A stretch of DNA of 64,000 bases from Elusimicrobiaceae bacterium (GCA_017546175.1 JAFYXM010000007.1:186001-250000); one strand, 5' to 3'. Shown: positions 16,458-23,497, counted from the first letter of the stretch. The notes: generated by a model from the sequence alone, not told the origin. Numbers and translations: made by a program.

Positions 16458-17834
16458 TTATATTTCAATTTGAACCTTATTTTCCAAAAATGCTTCTTGA
16501 AAGAGTTGCCCCACTTGTTGGTGTAACCCGCGGGCCCCCAAGTGCCGCTCACAAGCATTATTGAGGAGGTGTTCAATAACCTCGCAGGGCACTTGGGTGG
16601 AGGTGTGCAACAACTCTTTGTATTGTTGCAAAGGCCCATTGTATGGGTTGAATAAAATTTTGCGTAATTCGTCTTTTTTAAGTCCCTTTAACTGCACAAA
16701 GTACGAGAAACGTCCCATCAACTCGGGCATCATTCCATAGCTGATATAGTCATCGGCGGTTAAGATGCGATTTGTGGCAACAGGTTCTGTTGTAAACCCG
16801 ACCGCTTTATCCGCGTGTTTTACTTGTAAGTTTTCAAACGCACCACCGACGATAAACAGCACTTGAGAAATATCTATTTTACAAACAGATTTCCCTATTG
16901 GTAGCCTGCTTTCTAAGCGGTAAAAAGTGCTTTCTATTAGCCGTAATAGTTCGGCCTGCACGTTGGTAGAAGCAGCTCCGCCTTTCTGCTCGCTTCCTTG
17001 GCGAATTTTATCAATCTCGTCAATAAATACAATAGAAATAGGTAATTTTCCATTTTTAGCCTCGTTTGCTAGGGGGCGTAATATGTCGCCCACATCCATT
17101 CCTACGTAGCCTGTTTGCGTATATTGGCTGGCATCCGCGTGTACAAAGGGGAGATTAAGAATTTTGGCTAAACACTCACACATATAGGACTTTCCTGTTC
17201 CCGTTGGCCCGCTAATAAAAATATTGTTCTTATTAAACCTTTGACCTTCTTTCGCCCGTGCGCACTTGGTTAAATGCTCAAAAACACCCGCCACAACCCG
17301 TTTTTTGGCTTCATCCTGCCCGATTACATACTTGTTTAATTGGGCCAGAACACGTTGCGGATTGAGTACACGCTTTTTAGTCTGCACCTTCTTCCTTTGT
17401 ATAGTAGGTATAATAAAAAGGTTCCTCTTGAGTTCTACTCTCCCGCCAACTAACGCAAATATCCCTTCAGTAAATAAGGCACTTTTACGGTCCAGTAAAA
17501 TAGATACTAATTCTCTATTAGATGCTATAACTTCGCCCGCTTTCATCAGAGCAGGTATTTCATACAAACTAGGGAGCATCCTTTTGAGGTGCAACAAGGA
17601 TACCCGTAAGAGCAACCATACTTCTGCCTGAGAGAGTTTATTCTTTTGAATGAAGCCCGCTATTGGTAATTTGTCTCCGTTAGAGCGTAATAACCGAGCG
17701 TAGATTTTCTGAAAGGATTCCCTGTATTGTTCCTCCTTAGTAGCAGGGCCAAATAAGTCGTTCCACGCAAATAAATCTTCCAAAAGTTGTGCGCGAGAAG
17801 TGTATTTTGTCTGTTTCTTAGTTGTTTTTCCCAT
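16458..17834 (-). CDS. ClpX-like AAA+ ATPase with novel N-terminal domain
   Basis: 458 residues from ATG 17834. The AAA+ module (about 155-450) resembles ClpX: YVIGQDEAKK near 168, Walker A GPTGTGKS near 209-216, pore loop GYVG near 242, Walker B IVFIDEIDKI near 268, and a C-terminal small domain with HLGARGLHQ near 435. The N-terminal zinc finger of ClpX is absent; instead there is an all-helical region (about 17-144) that recurs as the separate downstream protein. I see no IGF loop for docking to ClpP. It should therefore be an unfoldase or remodeller working alone or with its operon partners. A TTG 48 nt upstream is possible but overlaps the small gene ahead. Confidence 0.85.
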   Translation of the reverse strand: MGKTTKKQTKYTSRAQLLEDLFAWNDLFGPATKEEQYRESFQKIYARLLRSNGDKLPIAGFIQKNKLSQAEVWLLLRVSLLHLKRMLPSLYEIPALMKAGEVIASNRELVSILLDRKSALFTEGIFALVGGRVELKRNLFIIPTIQRKKVQTKKRVLNPQRVLAQLNKYVIGQDEAKKRVVAGVFEHLTKCARAKEGQRFNKNNIFISGPTGTGKSYMCECLAKILNLPFVHADASQYTQTGYVGMDVGDILRPLANEAKNGKLPISIVFIDEIDKIRQGSEQKGGAASTNVQAELLRLIESTFYRLESRLPIGKSVCKIDISQVLFIVGGAFENLQVKHADKAVGFTTEPVATNRILTADDYISYGMMPELMGRFSYFVQLKGLKKDELRKILFNPYNGPLQQYKELLHTSTQVPCEVIEHLLNNACERHLGARGLHQQVGQLFQEAFLENKVQIEI

Positions 17835-17847
17835 AGTTGATGCTCTT

Positions 17848-17973
17848 TTATCCGTGATAAATGTCCCAATCGTTATATCCAAAAGAATCTTCCTTCATCG
17901 GTTCTGTTTCTAACCGCGTATAAGGGACTACCCATACTGTCACATTACGATTTTGCTTATATTTTTTTGCCAT
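17848..17973 (-). CDS. 41-residue small protein, first gene of the island operon
   Basis: A complete small frame, MAKKYKQNRNVTVWVVPYTR at the start, an acidic aromatic tail (DSFGYNDWDIYHG) at the end. Its ribosome-binding site GAGAGGTG lies 6 nt before the ATG, better than that of the following ATPase, whose ATG is 13 nt after the small gene's stop. It is the first thing translated after the riboswitch terminator. No membrane helix, no family recognised. A substrate tag, adaptor or regulator of the ATPase is possible; a leader peptide is less likely because the attenuator lies upstream of it. Confidence 0.6.
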   Translation of the reverse strand: MAKKYKQNRNVTVWVVPYTRLETEPMKEDSFGYNDWDIYHG

Positions 17974-18007
17974 AAAAAACACCTCTCTTTTGGATTTCCC
18001 ATTGGGA

Positions 18008-18040
18008 TAAAAAAAGAACCCATTGTCTCCAATGGGTTCT
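18008..18040 (-). terminator. riboswitch expression platform: terminator
   Basis: Minus strand AGAACCCATT / AATGGGTTCT, 10-bp perfect stem with a 6-nt loop, then seven T. It lies in the leader, upstream of the first gene, so it is an attenuator. Its 5' arm CCCATTG (18036-18030) can instead pair with CAATGGG (18070-18064), the 3' end of the aptamer, forming an antiterminator. Confidence 0.85.
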
Positions 18041-18064
18041 AATACTACAAATCTGTTTTAGTTC

Positions 18065-18150
18065 CCATTGTGTTCAAGCTTTAGCACCTTGCCTTATATG
18101 GGTAGGTTGCTGTGTAGTCATCGGGCTTGTCCCTCGTACACTCTAAATGG
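18065..18150 (-). promoter_or_regulatory. SAM-I (S-box) type riboswitch aptamer
   Basis: Minus strand. P1: CCATT (18150-18146) with AATGG (18069-18065). P2: GTGTA with TACAC, enclosing the kink-turn core GAGGGACAAGCCCGATGA. Then GCAACC, a short P3 region and AAGGTGCTAAA. These match the most conserved S-box parts (consensus AGGGACUGGCCCGAUGA, GCAACC, AAGGUGCUAA). The P4 helix seems very short or missing. The P1 3' strand also belongs to the antiterminator, so SAM binding should free the terminator and turn the operon off. S-boxes normally control methionine and cysteine genes; here the regulated genes are unknown. Confidence 0.75.
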
Positions 18151-18322
18151 AATTTTCCGTTATTTTCGGAAGACCCCAATCCCTTCGCCTTTCTTGGCAT
18201 CCCTCAGCGGACCCTTGATATTGCTTTTTTCCTAGGAATTGGGAAGATTATACTTCCGCTAATAACGTTATAATTATAATTTTAATAAAAACGACATTTT
18301 AGTGTCTCTTTATCACTTTCTA
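18151..18322 (-). other. first half of the operon leader, with several hairpins
   Basis: Between the transcription start and the aptamer, the minus strand can form AGCGGA / TCCGCT, CTTCCCAAT / ATTGGGGT and TTCCG / CGGAA. Base composition is richer in G and C than the flanks. It might be a second RNA domain; I match it to no known class. Confidence 0.4.
18293..18306 (-). promoter_or_regulatory. WYL operator candidate 2 (GACACTAAAATGTC)
   Basis: Minus strand palindrome, just downstream of the operon's transcription start. One of three sites fitting GACACTAnnAYGTC. Confidence 0.65.
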
Positions 18323-18329
18323 TACATAT

Positions 18330-18358
18330 ATTATACCATATATTTAATATAAAGTCAA
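18330..18358 (-). promoter_or_regulatory. promoter of the island operon
   Basis: Minus strand TTGACT (18358-18353), 17-nt spacer, TATAAT (18335-18330). Near-consensus. Transcription should begin near 18323, giving a leader of about 350 nt. Confidence 0.8.
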
Positions 18359-18374
18359 TACCACAGTCATTTAC

Positions 18375-18388
18375 GACACTAATACGTC
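18375..18388 (+). promoter_or_regulatory. WYL operator candidate 1 (GACACTAATACGTC)
   Basis: Lies 16 bp upstream of the operon's -35 box. With site 2 it brackets the promoter. Confidence 0.65.
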
Positions 18389-18431
18389 TTTTAATTGTAT
18401 TTTAAGAATATTCTTTGAAAAACAACGACTT

Positions 18432-19208
18432 TTATAAGTCGTTTTTTTGTTTTTGGGGATTTATAAAATCCAAAGGTTGGGGAGTTGTGGCCTCAGTAGG
18501 CGCCCCAAGAGGTTGCATGGAGTCTTGTTTGGGTTGTTTTTTGGAAGGATCCAAATCTTCCACCCATTGATGGGCAAGATGCCAAATAGGCCATTTTCCA
18601 AACGGAATCGGGCAAAAAGTGTCTCGTAAAGAATAATTTCCTATATTGTCCAACGCTACTAAAGATATTTCCGGCCCGTAAGTATAGCAGGCTACATACC
18701 ATTTATCCCACAAACTAAGTACTTTATAAGGATAAAGGTTGCGATCTTTTTTGATATCCTTTAGAAAAGCGCGCATTGCCCAATGTTCTTGGGTGCATTT
18801 AAGCAAAGTCCGGGCCAATTGGTCTGTTTCTTCAAAGTCGTCATTAGAAGAGTCCCAATCGCAATGTTCAAAAGAGGTAGGCTCAAAGCGTTTGGAAATA
18901 GAAGGAATCGTGGCAGAAAAGTCTTCCCCGATTTGGCAGGCTATGTCGGCCGATATCACTAATAATGCCGCTTGCTCACAAGATAAACGCACGGCTGATA
19001 AAGAAAACCCTTTAACAAACTCATAAACGCTTTGTTTAGGGGAAATAATCGGGACTCTGGCCTTTGCAAACAGGAGCATATCGCGCTGAAGTGTGCGCAC
19101 GGAAACTTCCAACCGGGTTGCTAGTTCCGGTAATTTTACAGAGCCCTGTTCCAAAAAAGCCAAAATCTGCGCCAAACGTTTGGTTTTGCTGGTGATTTCT
19201 TTAGACAT
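18432..19208 (-). CDS. WYL-domain transcriptional regulator
   Basis: 258 residues. DeoR-type winged helix at about 8-58 (LAQILAFLEQGSVKLPELAT, then SVRTLQRDMLLF as recognition helix) and a WYL domain at about 155-205 (YPYKVLSLWDKWYVACYTYG). The C-terminal 40 residues are Pro/Gln-rich and seem unstructured. WYL regulators usually sense a ligand and are common next to defence and other accessory loci. It starts 6 nt after its own -10 box. A 14-bp palindrome overlaps its -35 and recurs twice at the neighbouring operon promoter, so I infer it represses itself and that operon. A stem (ACGACTT / AAGTCGT) followed by T lies over its stop codon. Confidence 0.85.
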   Translation of the reverse strand: MSKEITSKTKRLAQILAFLEQGSVKLPELATRLEVSVRTLQRDMLLFAKARVPIISPKQSVYEFVKGFSLSAVRLSCEQAALLVISADIACQIGEDFSATIPSISKRFEPTSFEHCDWDSSNDDFEETDQLARTLLKCTQEHWAMRAFLKDIKKDRNLYPYKVLSLWDKWYVACYTYGPEISLVALDNIGNYSLRDTFCPIPFGKWPIWHLAHQWVEDLDPSKKQPKQDSMQPLGAPTEATTPQPLDFINPQKQKNDL

Positions 19209-19214
19209 ACTGTT

Positions 19215-19243
19215 ATTCTAGCAAAATAAGACGTTATAGTGTC
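19215..19243 (-). promoter_or_regulatory. promoter of WYL gene with overlapping operator 3; leaderless layout
   Basis: Minus strand -35 GACACT (19243-19238), 17-nt spacer, TGC, TAGAAT (19220-19215), ATG 6 nt later. The palindrome GACACTATAACGTC (19243-19230) covers the -35. Confidence 0.65.
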
Positions 19244-19312
19244 GCGTTATAAATAGAAAAATTTATTTAATAAATATATTTACAATACAGTAATCATATT
19301 GGGAGAGAATAG

Positions 19313-19963
19313 ATGATATATGGATATATCCGAGTAAGTAGTGATAAGCAAACAGTTGAGAATCAACGGTTTGAAATTCACAAATTTTGTCTAAAGAACT
19401 CACTGCAAATAGATGGTTGGATAGAAGAAACGATTAGTGGAACTAAAAGTTACAGCAAGAGAGAATTGGGTAAATTGCTAAAAATTATACAACGAGATGA
19501 TTTAATTATTTGTGCAGAATTAAGTAGACTGGGGCGCAATTTATTTATGATTATGGAAATACTCAATATTTGTATGGATAAAGGCTGCAAAGTTTGGACC
19601 ATCAAAGATAATTATAGACTTGGAGAAGATATTCAAAGCAAGGTATTAGCATTTGCATTTGGATTATCTGCTGAAATAGAACGCAATCTAATTAGCCAGA
19701 GGACTAAGGAAGCATTGGCCCGATTAAAAAACGATGGAAAGCAACTTGGACGGCGAAAAGGGTGCCGTAATTATAATTTGAATCATAAATGCGTGAATCA
19801 TCACAATTATATTATGCAACAACTCAAACATCACGCAAGCATTCCTAATATTGCAAGGATAATTAATATATCCAAAGGCACCTTGTATCGATACCTTGCA
19901 TATACGAAAATACGTTTGCCGACCAACAAGCAAAATGATTCGTGGGAACGAGGAATTTATTAG
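19313..19963 (+). CDS. serine recombinase, Mpi-type DNA invertase
   Basis: 216 residues. Catalytic domain 1-140: YIRVSSDKQ with nucleophile Ser9, EELSRLGRN-like AELSRLGRNL near 73, and the E-helix region AFGLSAEIERNLISQRTKEAL near 120. A helix-turn-helix DNA-binding domain follows (about 165-205). Length and sequence fit the small invertase/resolvase class and most resemble the master invertase Mpi of Bacteroides, which flips promoter segments at many sites. A ribosome-binding site GGGAGAG precedes the ATG. It is too small for a large serine integrase, so it probably does not move the island itself. Confidence 0.88.
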   Translation: MIYGYIRVSSDKQTVENQRFEIHKFCLKNSLQIDGWIEETISGTKSYSKRELGKLLKIIQRDDLIICAELSRLGRNLFMIMEILNICMDKGCKVWTIKDNYRLGEDIQSKVLAFAFGLSAEIERNLISQRTKEALARLKNDGKQLGRRKGCRNYNLNHKCVNHHNYIMQQLKHHASIPNIARIINISKGTLYRYLAYTKIRLPTNKQNDSWERGIY

Positions 19964-20017
19964 TGCCGTTTAAACGTCCATTTTTTAAAGACAAACTCCG
20001 GAAAAAAAGGGGAGGGA

Positions 20018-20224
20018 ATGCCTGTCGTTAGAAACCCTCAGTTCTATTTTAAAGAGCCATTTAAGGCTATTTATGAAGCAAAACTAAAGAATGAGGGCGA
20101 AGAGCAATCTTCGCTTCCCAATAAAAAAACAGCCCAATTAAATCAGGGCTGTTTAGAAAATTATGCTGAACATTCAAGCAAAAACGCTTTGAAAAGTTCT
20201 AGCAAAAAAGATTGGGGTGGCTAA
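20018..20224 (+). CDS. possible small protein after the invertase (doubtful)
   Basis: 68 codons with a good site GGGGAGGGA directly before the ATG. The first 40 residues (MPVVRNPQFYFKEPF...) look plausible, but the second half runs through the tRNA-His terminator and into the tRNA gene. Probably a truncated or chance frame. A 10-bp palindrome CGTTTAAACG sits at 19967-19976, just before it. Confidence 0.25.
   Translation: MPVVRNPQFYFKEPFKAIYEAKLKNEGEEQSSLPNKKTAQLNQGCLENYAEHSSKNALKSSSKKDWGG
20122..20155 (-). terminator. terminator of tRNA-His transcript
   Basis: Minus strand ACAGCCC / GGGCTGT stem followed by seven T. Confidence 0.8.
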
Positions 20225-20290
20225 GGGGACTTGAACCCCCGACCTCCGGTTCCACAGACCGGCGCTCTAACCAACTGAGCTACAGCCACC
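20213..20290 (-). tRNA. tRNA-His (anticodon GTG)
   Basis: Cloverleaf read on the minus strand: acceptor GTGGCTG with TAGCCAC, D-arm GCTC..GAGC, anticodon stem CCGGT/ACCGG around loop CTGTGGA, T-arm with GGTTCAAGTCC. The extra G(-1) opposite discriminator C is the histidine identity element and is encoded (20290), as is the 3' CCA (20215-20213). Its 3' end faces the accessory island, as is usual for integration sites, but I found no copy of the tRNA 3' end at the island's far side. Confidence 0.95.
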
Positions 20291-20379
20291 AAAAATTTGT
20301 TGCGTAAATCTTACGCTTATTATTATTTTACTATTTTTGAGAAAGTTTGTGGAAAAATTTTATTTTTCTATTGGGAAAA

Positions 20380-21891
20380 TTATAATTCTAAGTCTTTTAA
20401 AAGACTATCGCTCTCTTGTAAGGAAACCTTCGGACCGTTAATAGGTCCCATCATAAAATCGGCTCCCAAATTTCTCAAAATATCCCACTGTTTTTTAGAG
20501 GAAACACCGCTGAAGATAATTTTTACCTTTAGCTGTTTGGCTGTATAAATTAAAGAATCTGCCAAACGGCGTACCCGTTCGTTTTGCTCTAAATCGGCAA
20601 TGGCTTCTTCTTCAATTTTTATCATTTGTAAAGGTAAAATTTTTAAAAGTTCCAAAGAGCTGTATCCCTTGCCCGCTTGATCCAAGCTTAAACTAAACCC
20701 TTCCTCATGTAAGCGATGGGCCATCGCTTGGATAATGGCCGGTTGTGATATTTTGTTTTGGGGATCGGCTTGCAAAATCAAGGCACTGCTGTCTAGTTGA
20801 TATTTTTTTACCAAGCGTGCCAAGATGGAGCCAAATTGCGGACTTTGCAAACTGTCGGAAGAAAGATTAATAAATACAGGGAATAAATCTTTTTTCTCTT
20901 GAATGCGGCTTCTTTGAAACTGGCATACCTTTTCCACAACGTATAAATCTAAACGGTAAATAAATCCATTTTTAGTAAATACTTTACGGAAAGTTTTTTC
21001 CGGTATCTCACCGTATGGAGGTAATACCCAACGCAGAGAGACCTCCGCTCCATACAAAGAACCATCTGCTCTGCGTATGGGAGAGAGGGTTAAATGAAAA
21101 TTTCCTTTAGAAATTGCTTCTTCCATGTGATTTTCAATTTCTTGTTCTAATTGCAGTTGTTTTTGCAGGTGTTCACTATAAAAACCTACGATATTATCAT
21201 ATTTTCCTTTGATCGTATCTCTGGCTAAGGCTGCTTTGACTAATAAATCATTGATAGAGGAAGGGTTTTGATTTATAAAATAAACTCCAAAAGATAAAAT
21301 CATCTGAAAAGAGTTCTTCTCAATGGGAGTAGTATTTATTATTTTTTCATTTAATATCTCCAGGCGATTCTTTAGTTGTTCGGGTGTTTGATAAACTAAA
21401 AGCATTTGGAAAATATCAGCCTGCACACGGCAGAACATTTCGGTGGGTTGTAAGCTCTCCCGTAAAATCAAACCAATTTGTCGCAAAACTTCATTGGCTT
21501 GCAAATATCCCAGCCGTTCATTTAATATCTTAAATTTATTGATATCAAAAATAACAAAAGCAAACTTTTTCTGAGGGTTTTGCTCCAGCAGCATAGAAAT
21601 ATCTTGTTTGGCTTTGCTCCAAGTGGGGCCATAGGTAATAGGGTCTGTATAAGCGGTTTGATATAAGGCTTGTTGGGAGCGTCTGCTTTGATGAAAAAGA
21701 TAATATAAAAAACATAAAAAGATAGCTGCTCCACCTCCGCACAAAAGAAGTAAAAGAAAAAAGAGATCTTTTACTTTTTCACTTTGTTGGGGCATTTGAT
21801 TTAAATAATAGATAACCGCCCCTACACTTAATACTAAAAGAGCAAACACAAAAAAGAAAATATTATTTGTAGAAAAAGATTTTGTTTTCAT
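20380..21891 (-). CDS. membrane protein with degenerate GGDEF and EAL domains
   Basis: 503 residues. Two membrane helices (about 10-30 and 42-66), then a GGDEF-like domain (about 85-235) whose signature position reads RVQADIF, and an EAL-like domain (about 245-495) in which EAL reads AEV (GAEVSLRW) and the DDFGTGYS motif reads DQAGKGYS. Catalytic residues of both domains are lost, so it should neither make nor break cyclic di-GMP. It may instead bind it or act by protein contact, as other degenerate dual-domain proteins do. Single gene, just outside the island beside tRNA-His. Confidence 0.85.
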   Translation of the reverse strand: MKTKSFSTNNIFFFVFALLVLSVGAVIYYLNQMPQQSEKVKDLFFLLLLLCGGGAAIFLCFLYYLFHQSRRSQQALYQTAYTDPITYGPTWSKAKQDISMLLEQNPQKKFAFVIFDINKFKILNERLGYLQANEVLRQIGLILRESLQPTEMFCRVQADIFQMLLVYQTPEQLKNRLEILNEKIINTTPIEKNSFQMILSFGVYFINQNPSSINDLLVKAALARDTIKGKYDNIVGFYSEHLQKQLQLEQEIENHMEEAISKGNFHLTLSPIRRADGSLYGAEVSLRWVLPPYGEIPEKTFRKVFTKNGFIYRLDLYVVEKVCQFQRSRIQEKKDLFPVFINLSSDSLQSPQFGSILARLVKKYQLDSSALILQADPQNKISQPAIIQAMAHRLHEEGFSLSLDQAGKGYSSLELLKILPLQMIKIEEEAIADLEQNERVRRLADSLIYTAKQLKVKIIFSGVSSKKQWDILRNLGADFMMGPINGPKVSLQESDSLLKDLEL

Positions 21892-22101
21892 ACATCCCCC
21901 TGTTTCTATAAAGCCTATTTATTGCTGCTTAAATGGTAAAGGGGGAAAAAAAGATTAGATTTTTCTTTGATTTTTCGTTCTGGGACAAATTAGATAGGTC
22001 CAAAGACCTAGGTTATTTTAGGGCTTTTGACCCTTGGGGCTGCTGAAAGTAAAATTATAAAATTAATATATCAAGATACAAAATCAGGAGAAAAAGAAAA
22101 C

Positions 22102-23307
22102 ATGCAAAAAATCAAAAATGCCGTTAGTTTGCTCTGCGCGGCTACATTATTGGTGCCGTCTTTTGCTATGGCAGATGAATTGCCCAAAGTCATTGATCGG
22201 GATACGCGCCATGAAATTACACAGGCGGCTCGTCAGGAATATATGGCCAATTACGATAAAATTGCCAAAGAAATGTTGCCTACCGTTAAAGTAGAGGAAG
22301 TAAAAACCCAAGGGATTGATGTGGGGCGTTTTCAACGTTTAGGTGCCGGAGAGCCTTATTACGTGGGGCATGGTGCTTTTGTTGTACCGGAAAATGAAGT
22401 AAGATATGTAACAGCCGACGGAAAAGCCGCTTTTAAACCTCGCACTATTGTTGAAGTGCCGATGGCTCCGGTGCATGGTGTAGTTTCCGGTGGAAGAATT
22501 ATAGAAAAAGGTATGGTATTCTGGAATAATCGCTGGGTGGCCTTGGAAGAATTCACCCGTTATTATGCCCATGAAAATGTACGCTTTGTAGTAGGGGAAA
22601 AACCCTTTATTTCTTCCCAAAACTTAGTCAGCACGATGGAAAAAACTTTTGGCCTTTCTTCCATGCGCAGACAATTAGAAATAAAATATAACAGCAACAT
22701 GTTTGACCCCGTATTAAACGAAGAAGCCCGCAAAATGTTGGTAGCCAATGATACCTACAGAATGAGAACGGCAGAAATCAGCATTGAACGTGCCGGCGGC
22801 ATGCGCCCTTCTCAGCACAAAATTCAACAGGCCCGCAGAGCCAGTATTGAGTGGAGAAACAGTGCTGAAAAAGTAATGGCCAAAAGCCAAAGAATGAAAA
22901 GTATTTTAAGATACCGCGGATTTTTTTATAAAGGCATCTTTTCTGTGGCTGTAGTGGCCGGTATTGGTGGACTTGAATTATTGGTTTCCCGCTTAGACAA
23001 TGCTTTGTGCGAAGATAACAAAGGCTCTGCCAATATGATTGCTCAATCTATGCAAGAACGCAAAGCCATGTTGGCTGCGGTGGCTCAAACGCCGGAGCTG
23101 GGTTTGTGGTTGCCCGTAAAAGACAAAGAATATGTCTTAAATCAGTATGAAGACGTAATGGCTAAAGAAAACTTGATGGGTGCTATGTTGGAATATGCCA
23201 GTTTTGCTTTAGAAAGCCAAAAGGAAGGAACTGCTGAAAGAAATGTTTTGTTGGAAGTAGAACAACAAGCTATTATGGAGAAAGAATTAGCCGCTTCTTT
23301 AAGCTAA
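22102..23307 (+). CDS. uncharacterised exported protein
   Basis: 401 residues, not recognised. Signal peptide with cleavage after SFAMA (about 22). Residues 25-210 are mixed; a segment near 230-275 is rich in Arg, Gln and Met; a hydrophobic helix (GIFSVAVVAGIGGLELLV) lies near 283-300, and the C-terminus is helical. Probably periplasmic with one membrane anchor. Start set by CAGGAGAAAAAG before ATG 22102; an in-frame ATG 75 nt upstream has no site. Monocistronic. In the 21892-22101 gap I see AGGTCCAAAGACCT, a small hairpin, and no gene. Confidence 0.75.
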   Translation: MQKIKNAVSLLCAATLLVPSFAMADELPKVIDRDTRHEITQAARQEYMANYDKIAKEMLPTVKVEEVKTQGIDVGRFQRLGAGEPYYVGHGAFVVPENEVRYVTADGKAAFKPRTIVEVPMAPVHGVVSGGRIIEKGMVFWNNRWVALEEFTRYYAHENVRFVVGEKPFISSQNLVSTMEKTFGLSSMRRQLEIKYNSNMFDPVLNEEARKMLVANDTYRMRTAEISIERAGGMRPSQHKIQQARRASIEWRNSAEKVMAKSQRMKSILRYRGFFYKGIFSVAVVAGIGGLELLVSRLDNALCEDNKGSANMIAQSMQERKAMLAAVAQTPELGLWLPVKDKEYVLNQYEDVMAKENLMGAMLEYASFALESQKEGTAERNVLLEVEQQAIMEKELAASLS

Positions 23308-23322
23308 AAATTATTTTCAACG

Positions 23323-23352
23323 AAAAACCCCCGCCAAACGCGGGGGTTTTTA
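23323..23352 (+). terminator. terminator of exported protein gene
   Basis: AACCCCCGC / GCGGGGGTT stem and T-run; same stem as after pilins 3 and 4. Confidence 0.85.
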
Positions 23353-23390
23353 TATGTTTATCTTTTTTCATTGTGAAAGTGTATCACCTC

Positions 23391-23423
23391 TTGACAAATT
23401 GTTTTTTTTTTTTTTGCTACAAT
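23391..23423 (+). promoter_or_regulatory. pilin 2 promoter with longer poly-T spacer
   Basis: TTGACA (23391-23396) and TACAAT (23418-23423) are 21 nt apart, with 14 T in a row. The flanks (AATTG before, GC after the T-run) match the pilin 1 promoter, which has 12 T. Confidence 0.75.
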
Positions 23424-23497
23424 TTCGGAAGAATGTCGGACAGTCAAATATTAAAGGCTGTTTGGTGAGGATTAAAGCCGTTTAAAAGGAGCGAAAA

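Noticed and set aside
18081-18200. 39-codon minus-strand frame running through the riboswitch
   Set aside because: It starts with ATG right after GAGGG, too close for ribosome binding, and its sequence is accounted for by conserved S-box blocks and paired stems. A real leader peptide cannot be fully excluded.
18151-18240. T-box, THF, lysine, guanidine or cobalamin riboswitch in the first half of the leader
   Set aside because: None of their conserved cores is present; left as an unnamed structured stretch.
20213-20290. tRNA-His 3' end as an attachment site for the island
   Set aside because: I searched by eye for a copy of the tRNA 3' end near 11.7-13.5 kb and found only poor matches; the resident recombinase is not an integrase type.
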